Source: Moanibacter sp965226025
GTDB taxonomy: Bacteria; Verrucomicrobiota; Verrucomicrobiia; Opitutales; UBA2987
DNA: 64,000 nt
Assembly (NCBI GenBank): GCA_965226025.1
Contig: CBDDCD010000002.1
Span: forward strand, 2,852,001-2,916,000
Reading direction: 5' to 3'
Numbering within the stretch: position 1 is the first letter of the stretch; each line of letters begins with the position of its first letter. The notes below the pieces were generated by a model. The model made no database searches, was not told the DNA's origin, and saw only the letters and a list, made by a program, of their open reading frames with translations. Of this stretch, positions 45,046 to 54,546 are shown piece after piece. The translations under genes and the position numbers were made by a program.

Positions 45046-45215
45046 CTACAGCTTCTTCGCCCGAATCTCTTCCACCCGCTTCGTCAGCTCGTCAGCTTCA
45101 TCGGTTCGGTCGGTTTTCCTATATAGATCAGCTAGGTTCTCCAACGAGGTTGCCACGTTGGGGTGGTAGGGACCAAGGGCATTCTCCCAAATCTTTGTCA
45201 CCGGTCGAATCAAAA
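45046..45215 (-). pseudogene. C-terminal fragment of a kinesin-light-chain-type TPR protein
   Basis: The minus strand reads IWENALGPYHPNVATSLENL, then ADLYRKTDRTDEADELTKRV and ends RAKKL-stop. The A-L-G-x-x-H-P-x-V-A-x-S-L-x-N-L-A motif is the TPR form also found in the protein at 48895-50391. It is cut at about 45215 by IS21-derived sequence. Confidence 0.7.
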
Positions 45216-45269
45216 CCAGCCAGCCCGAGAGATTTCATCCGTTAGGGTTTTTGCAAGAGTGATTTTTCA

Positions 45270-45730
45270 GTCGATAGCTTTATCCTGTGATATTGATGGT
45301 ATGAGCGTAGTGTAAAAAGCGGTCGAGGATGGCGGTGGCGCTGGGGACATCCCCGATCAGTTTGGTCCACTCCTCGATCGGTCAGTTGGAGGTCATGATG
45401 GTGGAGGGGCTCTCGTATCTTCGCATGCTGATCTCGAAGAGATATTCCACGGATTTGTGGAGAAGGCGTTTGATGCCCATGTCAATCGATGATGAGCAGA
45501 TCGGGTCTGAGGTAGCGACGCATGAAGTTGTCCTGTCCAAGCAAGGCCACATCCTCCATTAGATCTCTTACCAGATCGAAGACGGAGCGCGGTAGCTTTA
45601 ATGGCCTGATGTCGCGGGCTGGTCGACGAACTTGGCGGTGGCCAGCTCTTGGATCTCACGGCGTTTGAGGGAGGGGTTGAATCGGACGACTCTTTGGCTG
45701 TCAGAAACCGGGCCAGACGTTGATTACATC
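45270..45730 (-). pseudogene. IS21-family helper ATPase (IstB) remnant
   Basis: Minus-strand pieces in shifting frames match IstB: KFVDQPA, GQDNFMRRYLRPDLLIID, KRLLHKSVEYLFEISMRRYE, STIMTSN-x-PIEEWTKLIGDV and ATAILDRFLHYAHTINI. At least one frameshift and one stop are present. Only the downstream half of the gene remains, and no transposase (IstA) partner is in the window. It separates the TPR fragment from the Sel1-repeat gene, whose end it adjoins. Confidence 0.75.
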
Positions 45731-47689
45731 TCAAAAATCGTAAGTTATGTATCGTCCATCCGCCGTGGTAACGCTGAGTCGAGTAGAGTCCGTTTCGACA
45801 TGAATATCATCGTATTTCTCGCCAGCGACCACTTCAATTCTACTGACGGGTTTTCCCTCACCAACAATGTCCGAATAACCGGCTTCCGCAACTCCAGTTT
45901 CGATCATTAGAGTTTGAGCGCCGGCAGCAAGACTCCTAAGGTTATCGATGATTCTTAGTGCTTCATCCTGCTGATTCCCGTAACGGCCCTGCACGCGGTG
46001 AAGCTCAGCCAGATTGTCCTTCTTCCTGATCCCAAGCGAGCGCTGGTGGAATTCGACGGTACTTAGGATACTGTCCAGCTCCGATTCCTGGTCAGGATCT
46101 GAAAAATTGGTTAGGAAAGTGAGTGCATAGCCATTCATGATCGTCGCATAGTTCTTCTGCCTGATCGTCATTCCACCAATCTGCATTTCAACGTGCATCA
46201 GATCGAAAAGCCGACCTCCAATTTCTTCGGTCGATTCTGCTTCCGGGAAAGAGGTTTTAAACTGGCCCGCCTGTAAAGCCTTCTTCATTTGAAAGAGGTA
46301 GTCTTTCCCACTTGCAATTCCTGGAAGATCCCGAATTCGTTCTGCAGCACACGTAATGCCCGCATTAGGCACACCAGGCGTCCCAATTGGATGCTTAAAT
46401 AGCATGAATAGATATACTGTTCTCAATTCGGAAACTTTGTATGCCGCTTTTAAATTCTCGTCGTCACCTATCACCGCCTTGGCTCCAGCATCGATAAGAT
46501 CATTCTGAGCCCGTTGGTCCTGGACGCTCCAATCTGGCGGGAAACTTACAGTCATTCCAAAGTATTCATTACGGTAGACAGAGTCCTCGATAGTGCCAAA
46601 GTCGATTTCTTTGGATATCGCTGCAGCCCACTTTTCAGAATTTGCTTCGTCACCGGTGCTCGCCTCACCGATAGAATAGAGTTCAATGAGCATGTCCCGT
46701 GCGCTCCCATGACCACGCTCTGCTGCCCTTCGAAACCATCTCCTGGCTTCAATGTCATCCTGGGCTACGCCCAGACCATAGGCGTAGGCCTGCCCGAGAC
46801 CGAATTCCCCATTGGCTTCACCCTGTTCTGCCGCATTGCGCCACCACCTGATCGCCTCGGAATAGTCCTGACTGACCCCTAATCCGTTGGCATACATTAT
46901 TCCGAGACCGTTCTGAGCCCGTGGCTCGCCCTGTTCCGCGGCCTTACGATACCATATCAAGGCTTGCGTGTAATCCTGAGAAACATCCAGACCCTCATCA
47001 TACAATCGTCCAAGGTAAAACTGGGCCTCCGCGTTGCCCTGCTCCGCTTTTATTTTCAGGATGTTGAGTTCTACAGTCTGCGCTCCCGCCGAATCACCGA
47101 TTCGTTGTCCATAAGTGCCCTCTTCTGTGGAGATCGGAGCAGGCAACTCTTCTGAACCTGCTTCGCCACCAATGCTCGCCTCACCGACCGAATAGAGTTC
47201 TTTGAGCAGGTCCCTCGCGCCCGAATGACCCCGTTCTGCTGCCCTTCGAAACCATCTCCTGGCTTCAATGTCATCCTGGGCTACGCCCAGACCATAGGCG
47301 TAGGCCTGCCCGAGACCGAATTCCCCATTGGCTTCTCCCTGTTCTGCCGCATTGCGCCACCACCTGATCGCCTCGGAATAGTCCTGAGTGACCCCCAAGC
47401 CATTGGCATACATTACTGCAAGACCGTTTTGAGCCCGTGGCTCGCCCTGTTCCGCGGCCTTACGATACCATATCAGGGCTATTGCGTAGTCTTGAGCGAC
47501 TCCCTCACCAAGATCGTACATCAGACCAAGGTCAAACTGCGCGATGGCGTCGCCATTCATTGCCCGGATCTCTAAATCGCTCGACGGCGGCTCTAGGGAA
47601 CAGCCGAAAAGGAGAACTAAAGTCGACAACGGAAGCGCGACTCTTTTGGTTCGAGCAACACTCTGAGTAGTAGTCGTCGAGCAAGACAC
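45731..47689 (-). CDS. Sel1-repeat lipoprotein
   Basis: 652 aa. A hydrophobic stretch and lipobox-like LLFGCSL (Cys30) indicate a lipoprotein. Two blocks of Sel1 repeats (about 40-165 and 215-345; AIRWWRNAAEQGEANGEFGL, QAYAYGLGVAQDD) are nearly identical at DNA level, an internal tandem duplication. A middle domain (YFGMTVSFPPDW on, about 375-545) is of unknown type. The last 95 residues (LAELHRVQGRYGNQQDEALR to ITYDF) are almost the same as the end of the TPR protein at 48895. Probably a periplasmic scaffold protein. Confidence 0.75.
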   Translation of the reverse strand: MSCSTTTTQSVARTKRVALPLSTLVLLFGCSLEPPSSDLEIRAMNGDAIAQFDLGLMYDLGEGVAQDYAIALIWYRKAAEQGEPRAQNGLAVMYANGLGVTQDYSEAIRWWRNAAEQGEANGEFGLGQAYAYGLGVAQDDIEARRWFRRAAERGHSGARDLLKELYSVGEASIGGEAGSEELPAPISTEEGTYGQRIGDSAGAQTVELNILKIKAEQGNAEAQFYLGRLYDEGLDVSQDYTQALIWYRKAAEQGEPRAQNGLGIMYANGLGVSQDYSEAIRWWRNAAEQGEANGEFGLGQAYAYGLGVAQDDIEARRWFRRAAERGHGSARDMLIELYSIGEASTGDEANSEKWAAAISKEIDFGTIEDSVYRNEYFGMTVSFPPDWSVQDQRAQNDLIDAGAKAVIGDDENLKAAYKVSELRTVYLFMLFKHPIGTPGVPNAGITCAAERIRDLPGIASGKDYLFQMKKALQAGQFKTSFPEAESTEEIGGRLFDLMHVEMQIGGMTIRQKNYATIMNGYALTFLTNFSDPDQESELDSILSTVEFHQRSLGIRKKDNLAELHRVQGRYGNQQDEALRIIDNLRSLAAGAQTLMIETGVAEAGYSDIVGEGKPVSRIEVVAGEKYDDIHVETDSTRLSVTTADGRYITYDF

Positions 47690-47703
47690 GATATCAATCT
47701 AGA

Positions 47704-48110
47704 TCAGTCCCAACTGGATTGCAAACGCAGAACAAGCTCCGGGACGAGGTATGCTCTTCGCCTGATGCGGAGGAGCTCGCCAGTATACAAGCTCTTATCC
47801 GCACGTCTCTGCCCGGTGAGATTTTCGACCCCTGGTATGGACCTGATATCGAGTTGGGCGTCTCCAATATTCCTATCCAATCTCCCCTTCAGTTGAGATA
47901 TCATCCTCTCAGCAGTATCGAAGTCTTTAATGGCATCCTCAAATTCGTACTTCATCGCACGAACTTCCCCTCTATCAATGTAGACGAGGGCGTTCTCACT
48001 GTCTAATTCGGCAGCACGTGAAAAGTCCGAATCTGCCTGGGTGAGATCGTTCAAAGACCAATTTGTCAGTCCACGCACGTAGAGAGCTTTAGCGTTTTTT
48101 GGACTGAATT
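47704..48110 (-). pseudogene. TPR-protein C-terminal fragment
   Basis: FSPKNAKALYVRGLTNWSLN, then ADSDFSRAAELDSENALVYI and DAIKDFDTAERMI are TPR helices. The N-terminal end is missing: at about 48110 the same frame continues into transposase sequence. It ends 15 bases upstream of the Sel1 gene, so the two may have shared an operon. Confidence 0.65.
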
Positions 48111-48617
48111 CGTGGTTGCGGAGGAAGGAGGCCCAGGTCTGAGATCCTGGCCTCGCGGGCTTGGGGCGGATGCGGGCAAGATATCGCGAGACGGTTCGCT
48201 CGGACACTTCAAAGTCGAGCTTCAGGAGTTCGGCGTGAATGCGAGGACACCCTAAGTCGGATTCGATCGAGCCATCTCGTGGATGAGACCTCGGATTTTG
48301 GAGCGAATGCTGGGCCGGCCACCCAGGGATTTCCATTGCCAGAAGAGCCGGAAGGCCCGGCGGTGCCACTTGATGACGGTCTCGGGTTGAACGCCGATCA
48401 AGCTTCGCCTCCAGCCACTCCATCGGTAGAGGATGAGAGCCCAAAGGACCCGGTCCCACCGGGTGAGATGAGGCCGAGTTGGTGCCGTGCGATGGTAGAC
48501 GCAGAGTTGGTGGCGGAGTGCCATGATCTCGGCCGCCAGGGAGGCTCGAGACCTAAAGAGAACGATGAGGGAGCCGGTCAGGAGGCGTATCAGGGCGAAC
48601 ATCCGGGGAGGATACAA
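48111..48617 (-). pseudogene. Integrase-type transposase, N-terminal fragment
   Basis: MFALIRLLTGSLIVLFRSRA, then ALRHQLCVYHRTAPTRPHLT and RRAFRLFWQWKSLGGRPSI, followed after a frameshift near 48255 by GCPRIHAELLKLDFEVSERT and TWASFLRNH. This is the DNA-binding half of the same transposase group as 1222-2295; the DDE core is gone and the frame runs into TPR sequence. The stretch 48618-48890 holds no other gene. Confidence 0.75.
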
Positions 48618-48894
48618 GGTGAAGGGCGGCCCGCGGAAGCTTGGCCTCCAAATCGCAGAAAGCCTATGCTGGTGAGTGAGATGCTAGCGGCCTGGGTTCG
48701 GAGGATGGGGTATTGACTAGGCAGAGGCGGTCTGGCCTCTGGTGGTATCGGTTGAACCTGGCCGTTCGTCTCGTAATCTCGGTTGTTTCCCGTAGGTTGT
48801 TGGACCTGGGGATAGCTCACTCAGGCAGGTGCTGGACCTTGGTTTCGAGGCGTCTCTTTAGCTGTCAGGAACCGGGCCAGACGTTGATTACATC

Positions 48895-50391
48895 TCAAAA
48901 GTCGTAAGTTATGTTTCGTCCATCCTCCGTGGTAACGCTGAGTCGAGTAGAGTCCGTTTCGACATGAACATCACTGTATTTCTCGCCAGCGACCACTTCA
49001 ATTCTACTGACGGGTTTTCCCTCACCAACAATGTCCGAATAACCGGCTTCCGCAACTCCAGTTTCGATCATTAGAGTTTGAGCGCCGGCAGCAAGACTCC
49101 TAAGGTTATCGATAATTCTTAGTGCTTCATCCTGCTGATTCCCGTAACGGCCCAGCACGCGGTGAAGCTCAGCCAGATTTTTGAGTGATTGCGCGACATC
49201 CGGGTGGTCGGGGCCCAAGGCCTTCTCCCTGATCCTAAGCGAGCGCTGGTAGAGTCGTACAGCGGCGGCATAACGGCCTTGCGTGAAGTAGAGCTGAGCG
49301 AGGTTGTCGAGCGCGGAGGCAGTATTGGGATGTTCTGGACCTAACTCTTTTATTGCAAGCGCGAGAGCCTTCTCCCCAACGACAACTGCCTCGTCGGTCT
49401 GGGCTTGCTCATATAGCGTCTTGAATTCCTGATACAGGGCCAGATTGTTGGGTTCCTGCCCTAAATTGCGCTCAACTTTTCTAAGCGACACAATCGTGCC
49501 AATTGAACCTGCTTCATCTGGGAATTTTGACGGGCGTTTAGTAGCGATGTGGCTCCAACGAAGGGTGTCTCGTTCAATTTCGTATATCACCTCATTCTTC
49601 TCGATACATCCGTCTGGCCGAGTACCGATTATGTCCATACGCTTCGGTTTATGTGAACTTTCCACATTCAACGTGAAGCGTGCCTGTAGCTGATCCTGTT
49701 TAAATACAGACGCCGTCGCTCCCGAAAACAAGTAAAAGTAAGGCGGTCTCTCGATCTCGACGCCGTTTTGCTTGAACGAAACTAATCGCCACCAGCCTTG
49801 CATATTTTCTAGGTCTGACCTCCGCGTTCTTTCCTTAATCTCTTCCACCCGGTTCATCAGCTCATCGGCCTCCGTGATAGGGCCAGGCTGTTGATGCAAA
49901 GCGGCAAGGTTTGCGAGCACCTTGGCCACGTTGAGGTGGTCGGGACCGAAGGTCTTTTCCACAATCTCCAACGAGCGCCTGAACAGTGGTTCAGCCTCCG
50001 CATAACGGCCTTGTGCATGATAAAGCTGAGCCAGATTGTTGATCGATTCTGCCACAGCTATGTGGTTTGGGCCAAGGGCCTCTTCCTTGATTGCAAGAGA
50101 CCTCTTGTAGAGCGGCTCGGCCTCTTCGTAGCGGGCTTGCTTGCTGTAAACTTCAGCCAGATCGTTCAGCGAAGTAGCGGTATTGACATGTTCTGGGCCG
50201 AATTTTCTCTGTGCGAGGGCAAGGGCCTTTTTCGCAACTACCCCTGCTTTGTCGTAATCGCCCTGATTGAATATAGTCGTGAATCGCTGATTCAGGGCCT
50301 CCCATTTCTTGTCTTTGCCGTTGAGAGATGAACAGATCGCCAGCAAGAGAACACCGGCTGTTGCGACAAAAGTTCCCGATGGAATTCTCAT
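48895..50391 (-). CDS. Exported TPR protein with an internal TIGR03067-like domain
   Basis: 498 aa. Signal peptide (FVATAGVLLLAICSSLNG, about 7-24). TPR repeats of the kinesin-light-chain type (EPLYKRSLAIKEEALGPNHI, then AVAESINNLAQLYHAQGRYA) at 55-185 and 330-415. Between them MQGWWRLVSFKQNGVEIERP to GTIVSLRKVE (about 200-310) resembles the small beta domain common in Planctomycetota (TIGR03067-like). The last 95 residues match the Sel1 lipoprotein. Likely a periplasmic protein-binding scaffold. Confidence 0.7.
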   Translation of the reverse strand: MRIPSGTFVATAGVLLLAICSSLNGKDKKWEALNQRFTTIFNQGDYDKAGVVAKKALALAQRKFGPEHVNTATSLNDLAEVYSKQARYEEAEPLYKRSLAIKEEALGPNHIAVAESINNLAQLYHAQGRYAEAEPLFRRSLEIVEKTFGPDHLNVAKVLANLAALHQQPGPITEADELMNRVEEIKERTRRSDLENMQGWWRLVSFKQNGVEIERPPYFYLFSGATASVFKQDQLQARFTLNVESSHKPKRMDIIGTRPDGCIEKNEVIYEIERDTLRWSHIATKRPSKFPDEAGSIGTIVSLRKVERNLGQEPNNLALYQEFKTLYEQAQTDEAVVVGEKALALAIKELGPEHPNTASALDNLAQLYFTQGRYAAAVRLYQRSLRIREKALGPDHPDVAQSLKNLAELHRVLGRYGNQQDEALRIIDNLRSLAAGAQTLMIETGVAEAGYSDIVGEGKPVSRIEVVAGEKYSDVHVETDSTRLSVTTEDGRNITYDF

Positions 50392-50674
50392 AACCTGATC
50401 TTTTAGGTTTGCGACCCAATAAACCTATTGCACACAGGCCCTCACCAATGAGAATACGCTCTCATGGAAACTGGGCAAACTAAATCTCTGTGAAGCCGGG
50501 AAAGTGAAGAACGCTCCCTGCCACGACCGATATGATTATGCGGTGAATCGACCGGTTTGAAAATGTGTATTTTCTTGGCGGGGTGATCTTCTTTCTTCTT
50601 CTGCGTCTTCTTCCCTGTGCCGTTCCCTGTGATTCTGATTTCGTGGTATGGGTCCAGGAGCCGATCATGGCTCG
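50392..50674. other. Divergent spacer
   Basis: Separates the TPR gene from the zinc-finger gene. It must hold both promoters, but no clear hexamer pair was chosen, and no repeat arm of the other families is visible. Confidence 0.35.
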
Positions 50675-50968
50675 ATGAAGTCGATACCTGGGAAGAGGCG
50701 AAGGAGGCGTAAGTGCCCGCATTGCAGCAAGTTATTCACCCCTGATCCCCGTCAGCGGGGACGGCAGAGGTACTGCTCGGCCTCCCAGTGCCAGAAGGTG
50801 AGGCAGGCGCAGAACTGGCGGGACTGGTTCGCTCGGCCGGAGAACCGGAACTACTTCCGGGACAAAGAAAACGTGGAGCGGGTGCGGCAGTGGCGTCGGG
50901 CCAACCGGGAGGAACTTCGAAGAACTTCGAGACACCCATGTTTTGGAGAAAAATCGCTTGACGTATAG
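50675..50968 (+). CDS. Small zinc-finger protein, C-terminus replaced at RAYT-type junction
   Basis: 97 aa from ATG at 50675 (MKSIPGKRRRRRKCPHCSKLF). CPHC and CSASQC give a four-Cys zinc site at about 14-43, followed by WFARPENRNYFRDKENVERV and a basic helix. Small proteins of this kind occur near mobile elements in environmental bacteria; function not known. After about 50925 the frame enters the leader of the RAYT-type gene and adds a non-native tail (TSRHPCFGEKSLDV), so the protein seems cut by that element. Confidence 0.5.
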   Translation: MKSIPGKRRRRRKCPHCSKLFTPDPRQRGRQRYCSASQCQKVRQAQNWRDWFARPENRNYFRDKENVERVRQWRRANREELRRTSRHPCFGEKSLDV

Positions 50969-50984
50969 TGAACACATATTCACT
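50967..50984. promoter_or_regulatory. Palindrome upstream of the RAYT-type gene
   Basis: AGTGAACACATATTCACT has perfect 6-bp arms and lies 9 bases before the gene start; TTGACG precedes it by three bases. The same arrangement (TTGACC then AGTGAACATATATTCACT) precedes the decayed copy at 40950. Conservation in both suggests an operator or an element boundary. Confidence 0.55.
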
Positions 50985-50992
50985 GTACGCTC

Positions 50993-52066
50993 ATGACCAT
51001 GGCACGCCGAACCGTCGTTCTGGAGAATGAGCCTGGAATCTACCATTGTATTTCCCGCTGCGTCCGGCGGGCTTTCTTGTGCGGTTATGATTCTTACAGC
51101 GGCAAGGATTACGAACATCGGAAGAGGTGGGTACGCAATCGGGTGCGCGAACTGTCCGGTCTTTTCGGCGTGGAGGTGTGCGCCTACGCGGCGATGTCCA
51201 ACCACCTCCATTTGGTCGTGAAGAACGATCCGTTGGCGGTACGGGAGTGGTCGAAGGAGGAGGTGGCGAGGAGATGGTTCCGTCTCTTCCCCGGGGGGCG
51301 GGACAGTAAGGGCCAGCCGGCGAGGCCCGATCCGATGATAGTACGCCGTTTCCTGGAGGATGAGCAGCGAGTAGAAGTGTGCCGGAACCGCTTGGGCAAC
51401 CTTAGTTGGTACATGCGGTGCCTCAACGAACCGATCGCCAGGCGGGCCAACCGGGAGGACAAGTGTAGTGGCCGTTTCTGGGAGGGACGCTTCAAGTGCC
51501 AGCGGCTGGAAGACGAGGGCGCAGTCCTGGCGTGTATGGCTTACGTGGATCTTAATCCGGTGCGGGCGGGATTAGCCGAAGTTCCCGAGGCAAGCGAATT
51601 CACCGGTATCTTTGACCGCATTCAGGGCAGTCAGGGGCGAGCGTTACTGGAAAAGGCAGAGGCTTTGGTTGAGGAAGGAACACCGATGCAGGAGAGGGCG
51701 ATCGAGCAAGCTCGTGAGAGATCGCAGAGAGACGGCTGGCTCTGTCCGATCGAGAAGACCCTGGGAAGGTCCGAACAGAAAAGCCAGCGATTGACTCTGG
51801 AAGCTTACCTGCTGCTACTGGACTGGACGGGGCGTGCGATCAAGCAGGACAAAGCCGGCGCGATTCCGGAGGAGTTGGCCGGGATTCTGGCCCGGATGGA
51901 ACTGGATCGGGAGCACTGGGTGAATGGCGTGTTGCGCTACGGGAGCCTTTTCTACCGCATTGCCGGACGGGCCGAGCGCCTTGCCGCCGCGGCCCGCAAG
52001 GCCGGACAGAATTGGTTCCAACGAATGCGCCCGGGCGTACCGATTTATCTGCAGAAGATAGCCTGA
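50993..52066 (+). CDS. REP-associated (RAYT-type) Y1 tyrosine transposase
   Basis: 357 aa. HUH motif in YAAMSNHLHLVVK (His71, His73), likely nucleophile Tyr140 in SWYMRCLNEPI, and RFWEGRFKCQ and AYVDLNPVRAGL, all typical of Y1/RAYT proteins. The C-terminal 140 residues form a helical extension absent from short RAYTs. Members cut and join single-stranded DNA at hairpin (REP) ends. Hairpins lie at 50967 (upstream) and 52156 (downstream). A second ATG two codons later (MARR) is equally possible. Frame intact. Confidence 0.85.
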   Translation: MTMARRTVVLENEPGIYHCISRCVRRAFLCGYDSYSGKDYEHRKRWVRNRVRELSGLFGVEVCAYAAMSNHLHLVVKNDPLAVREWSKEEVARRWFRLFPGGRDSKGQPARPDPMIVRRFLEDEQRVEVCRNRLGNLSWYMRCLNEPIARRANREDKCSGRFWEGRFKCQRLEDEGAVLACMAYVDLNPVRAGLAEVPEASEFTGIFDRIQGSQGRALLEKAEALVEEGTPMQERAIEQARERSQRDGWLCPIEKTLGRSEQKSQRLTLEAYLLLLDWTGRAIKQDKAGAIPEELAGILARMELDREHWVNGVLRYGSLFYRIAGRAERLAAAARKAGQNWFQRMRPGVPIYLQKIA

Positions 52067-52155
52067 GCACGGTTCGGGACGCAGTTTCCGGTGGAAGCAA
52101 ACAGTCGGTGCTGCTAAGATGCGTCGTCCGCAAGCGACAAGCTGCCCCACCAACT

Positions 52156-52185
52156 AGCCTGGAAATCTCAGAGGATTTCCAGGCT
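52156..52185. repeat. Perfect 12-bp hairpin downstream of the RAYT-type gene
   Basis: AGCCTGGAAATC and GATTTCCAGGCT around TCAGAG. Hairpins beside RAYT genes are often the REP units the enzyme recognises, but no second copy of this one was found in the window. Confidence 0.5.
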
Positions 52186-52188
52186 GAT

Positions 52189-52357
52189 AACAGAAGGACA
52201 CAGAGGATATTGAAATTGAAAGTGTTATGGCTAAATCTCAAAGGCAATCTCGACCGTTCGTCGCGACAGTATGTACTGCATCGCATCTTCATGGTTATAC
52301 GCCGAGAAGGGGATTCAAAATCGTGAACCCTTTCAAGATCTTCTGTGTCCTTCTGTT
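52189..52357. repeat. Inverted repeat with AACAGAAGGACACAGA arms
   Basis: Perfect 16-bp arms at 52189-52204 and 52342-52357, spaced 137 bases. The enclosed DNA is AT-rich and non-coding. The rest of 52358-52647 shows no gene. Confidence 0.6.
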
Positions 52358-52647
52358 GGTTAGCCCGCTTTTCGATTCGAGTATGCCGCCACGCAAAAGA
52401 TGGAGCCTCATATCGCATAAAAGAGTCCCCGGAAATTTGTAAGAAAAGCGGGCTAGCTGAAGGTCCGCGAACACGAAATGGAGAGGTGGTTTGACCTCTC
52501 CCTCGGGGCGCTTTATCGGTAAGCTCTCCGGAATCCAGGAAATCTCAGTGAATAGCTCGGCTCCTTGCTCTCTTTCGCCTCAAAGTATGGGTGTCTTGAA
52601 AAATCTTAGAATCTTAGAGGAATCTGAATTCCAGTGGGAACCCGTAC

Positions 52648-53610
52648 CTACACTTTCACAAGCTTGCGTAATGATCTCAGCGGATCGGGCACAGGATCGT
52701 CCGGATTCAATTGGGGCCACGCCGTTGCGGACACCTCGCCAACATAAACGTCGCCTCGGGAATCGACCGCAAGACCGTGTGGCGAGATGAACTGTCCAGG
52801 CTCGTTTCCCGCCCCATTGTAATCTCCGATCCGCGCAAGCCGATTGCCCTGGTTATCGACAATCGTTAGTCGTGGCCCCAGATTCGGCACAGCACGGTTC
52901 ACAGGCATGGTCGGGCCGCATTCACCAATGTAGCATACCGGGCACTTGCCGCGCGGCATGTAGATCCCGCTCGGGCGATGCAGGTTGTTCCATTGCGCTT
53001 CGTACCTGCCTTTCCCGTCGAACACCTGGATTCGATGGCTCTCGCGATCTGCCACATAGACCCAACCATCGTCGTCACAACAGATGTTGTGCGGAATGTT
53101 GAACTCTCCGGGGTCCGATCCCGGTCCTCCCCACGAAAGCAGCAGCTTCCCATCCGGCGAAAACTTGTGGATGCGCGCGTTCCCGTAGCCGTCCGACACA
53201 TACAGGTCGCCCTCCGGTGACAACGCCGTGTGCGTGCAACGATGGAACGGCTCCTGACTCATGTAGGGCGATGGCTTGCCCGGAATCCCGAGCGTCATCA
53301 GCACCTTCCCGTCGAGCGTGCACCTGCGGACGGTGTGATCGCCGTCATCCGTCAGATAGAGCGTCTCATCCGGCGCGAGGTAGGCGCCGTGGGCACGCGT
53401 GAACGTTCCCTCACCCCACGAACGCAGGAGGTTCCCCATCCGGTCGAACACTAGCATCGGATGCGGCCCTCGATTGAACACATACACCCGGTCCTGATCG
53501 TCGACCGCAACAGATCCGACCTCACGCCAGGCCATCTCATCCGGAACATCCGCCCAGTCGTTGTCGATCTCGTAGCGGTATTCGCCCTCACCGTAGATGG
53601 TCACAGCCAC
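52648..53610 (-). CDS. NHL-repeat six-bladed beta-propeller protein
   Basis: 320 aa with NHL blades: VAVDDQDRVYVFNRGPHPML (about 34-55), YLAPDETLYLTDDGDHTVRR, ALSPEGDLYVSDGYGNARIH, ICCDDDGWVYVADRESHRIQ and LAVDSRGDVYVGEVS. The group includes peptidyl-amidating-lyase-like and lactonase-like propellers as well as pure binding proteins; no catalytic site was assigned. No signal peptide. Six bases upstream ends an aldolase remnant on the same strand, so an operon may have been present before decay. Confidence 0.8.
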   Translation of the reverse strand: MAVTIYGEGEYRYEIDNDWADVPDEMAWREVGSVAVDDQDRVYVFNRGPHPMLVFDRMGNLLRSWGEGTFTRAHGAYLAPDETLYLTDDGDHTVRRCTLDGKVLMTLGIPGKPSPYMSQEPFHRCTHTALSPEGDLYVSDGYGNARIHKFSPDGKLLLSWGGPGSDPGEFNIPHNICCDDDGWVYVADRESHRIQVFDGKGRYEAQWNNLHRPSGIYMPRGKCPVCYIGECGPTMPVNRAVPNLGPRLTIVDNQGNRLARIGDYNGAGNEPGQFISPHGLAVDSRGDVYVGEVSATAWPQLNPDDPVPDPLRSLRKLVKV

Positions 53611-53616
53611 CTCTCG

Positions 53617-53721
53617 CTACGCTCCTTCGAGTACTTTGCGCATGTCATCGCCGTTGCTTCGTCACGAGGAGTCGAGAATCCCGATCTCAACGCCGATACT
53701 GAAGTGCCTGACGCCCAAGTC
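53617..53721 (-). pseudogene. Possible HpcH/HpaI-type aldolase C-terminal remnant
   Basis: The minus strand reads GVRHFSIGVEIGILDSS, a TGA, then RSNGDDMRKVLEGA and a stop. The G-x-(R/K)-x-F-x-I-G-x-(D/E) phrase and RKVL end recall 2-keto-3-deoxy-sugar-acid aldolases of the HpcH/HpaI family. Short and with an internal stop, so the assignment is tentative. The bases 53722-53989 hold nothing I recognise. Confidence 0.35.
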
Positions 53722-53989
53722 AAGGAACAGCATTGCGTGTCGAGTCCTGGTGAAAAGTTGACACGACGTTTCAGATTTCAGTCAGTCACGCTCAGTCTCT
53801 ACACTTCGTCGGCAACACTTACTATTTCCAATTAGTACCTGTAAAACGAATCGACTAAGTTTGGAGACTAAGTGTATTCGACTAAGAATGGTGGACCAAT
53901 CGCTGGAGAGCGCACCTCACTTCACTCATTCACATAAAGACAAAGTTACAATGAGCAGCGAGAAGCCTGGCCTGGAGGAACGACCACTC

Positions 53990-54190
53990 GAGTATTCGGC
54001 CATCCCCGGCTCCAGCCAAATGGCCGAAACATGGAACCGACGGGAAGTGTTTCAATCCCCGATTGATTCGGCCTGCGGTGAGCCCATCGAACCTGTCTAC
54101 CGTGAGCTTGTCCGGACAGTGCTCCGCTTGCCAAGTGGCAAGCACTAGCGCGGCCAGTGGCCGCGCTGACTTGAAGAAGCGCACGTTCGC
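53990..54190. repeat. Dispersed repeat with internal hairpins
   Basis: CATGGAACCGACGGGAAGTG to CCCCGATTGATTCGG resembles 40168-40206; TTGAAGAAGCGC near 54170 resembles 40242. Inside, AGCGCGGCCA-G-TGGCCGCGCT (54147-54167) and CTTGCCAAGTGGCAAG (54127-54142) are perfect hairpins. A 72-codon frame at 54275-54493 on the minus strand is not supported by any feature I can see. Confidence 0.6.
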
Positions 54191-54546
54191 GTGATCCGGC
54201 ACAGGTCCTTGAGCAGGCCGCGGTCATGGCGGAACTACGGCCGCAGCATTTTGGGGATGTATCTTCCCACACACTCATCTATCAAAATCGGATACAGTCT
54301 CTGAGCTGAGTCCACCGCGCACGAGGGCTTCCCAACCTCGCAATGGCAACTCCCCTAGAATTGCCAGAAGATTTTCCTGCAGGTCGCTGATAGGCGCTAC
54401 TGCCCCCCCATTCTGAGGAAACAAATTGGCAAGGCGGTTCAACGCGTCCATGGCGAACCCGGCACAGAAGACGTTTCTGTCATTGTGAAGCACCTCTTTC
54501 AGAGCAACTATGGTTGGTTGCAGGGCAGCGGGTCAAGTCCGCCTTT

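Noticed and set aside
54275..54493. 72-codon minus-strand open frame between the repeat and IS256
   Set aside because: Cannot be matched to any family, lacks a ribosome site and sits among repeats; could be a gene end but not supportable.
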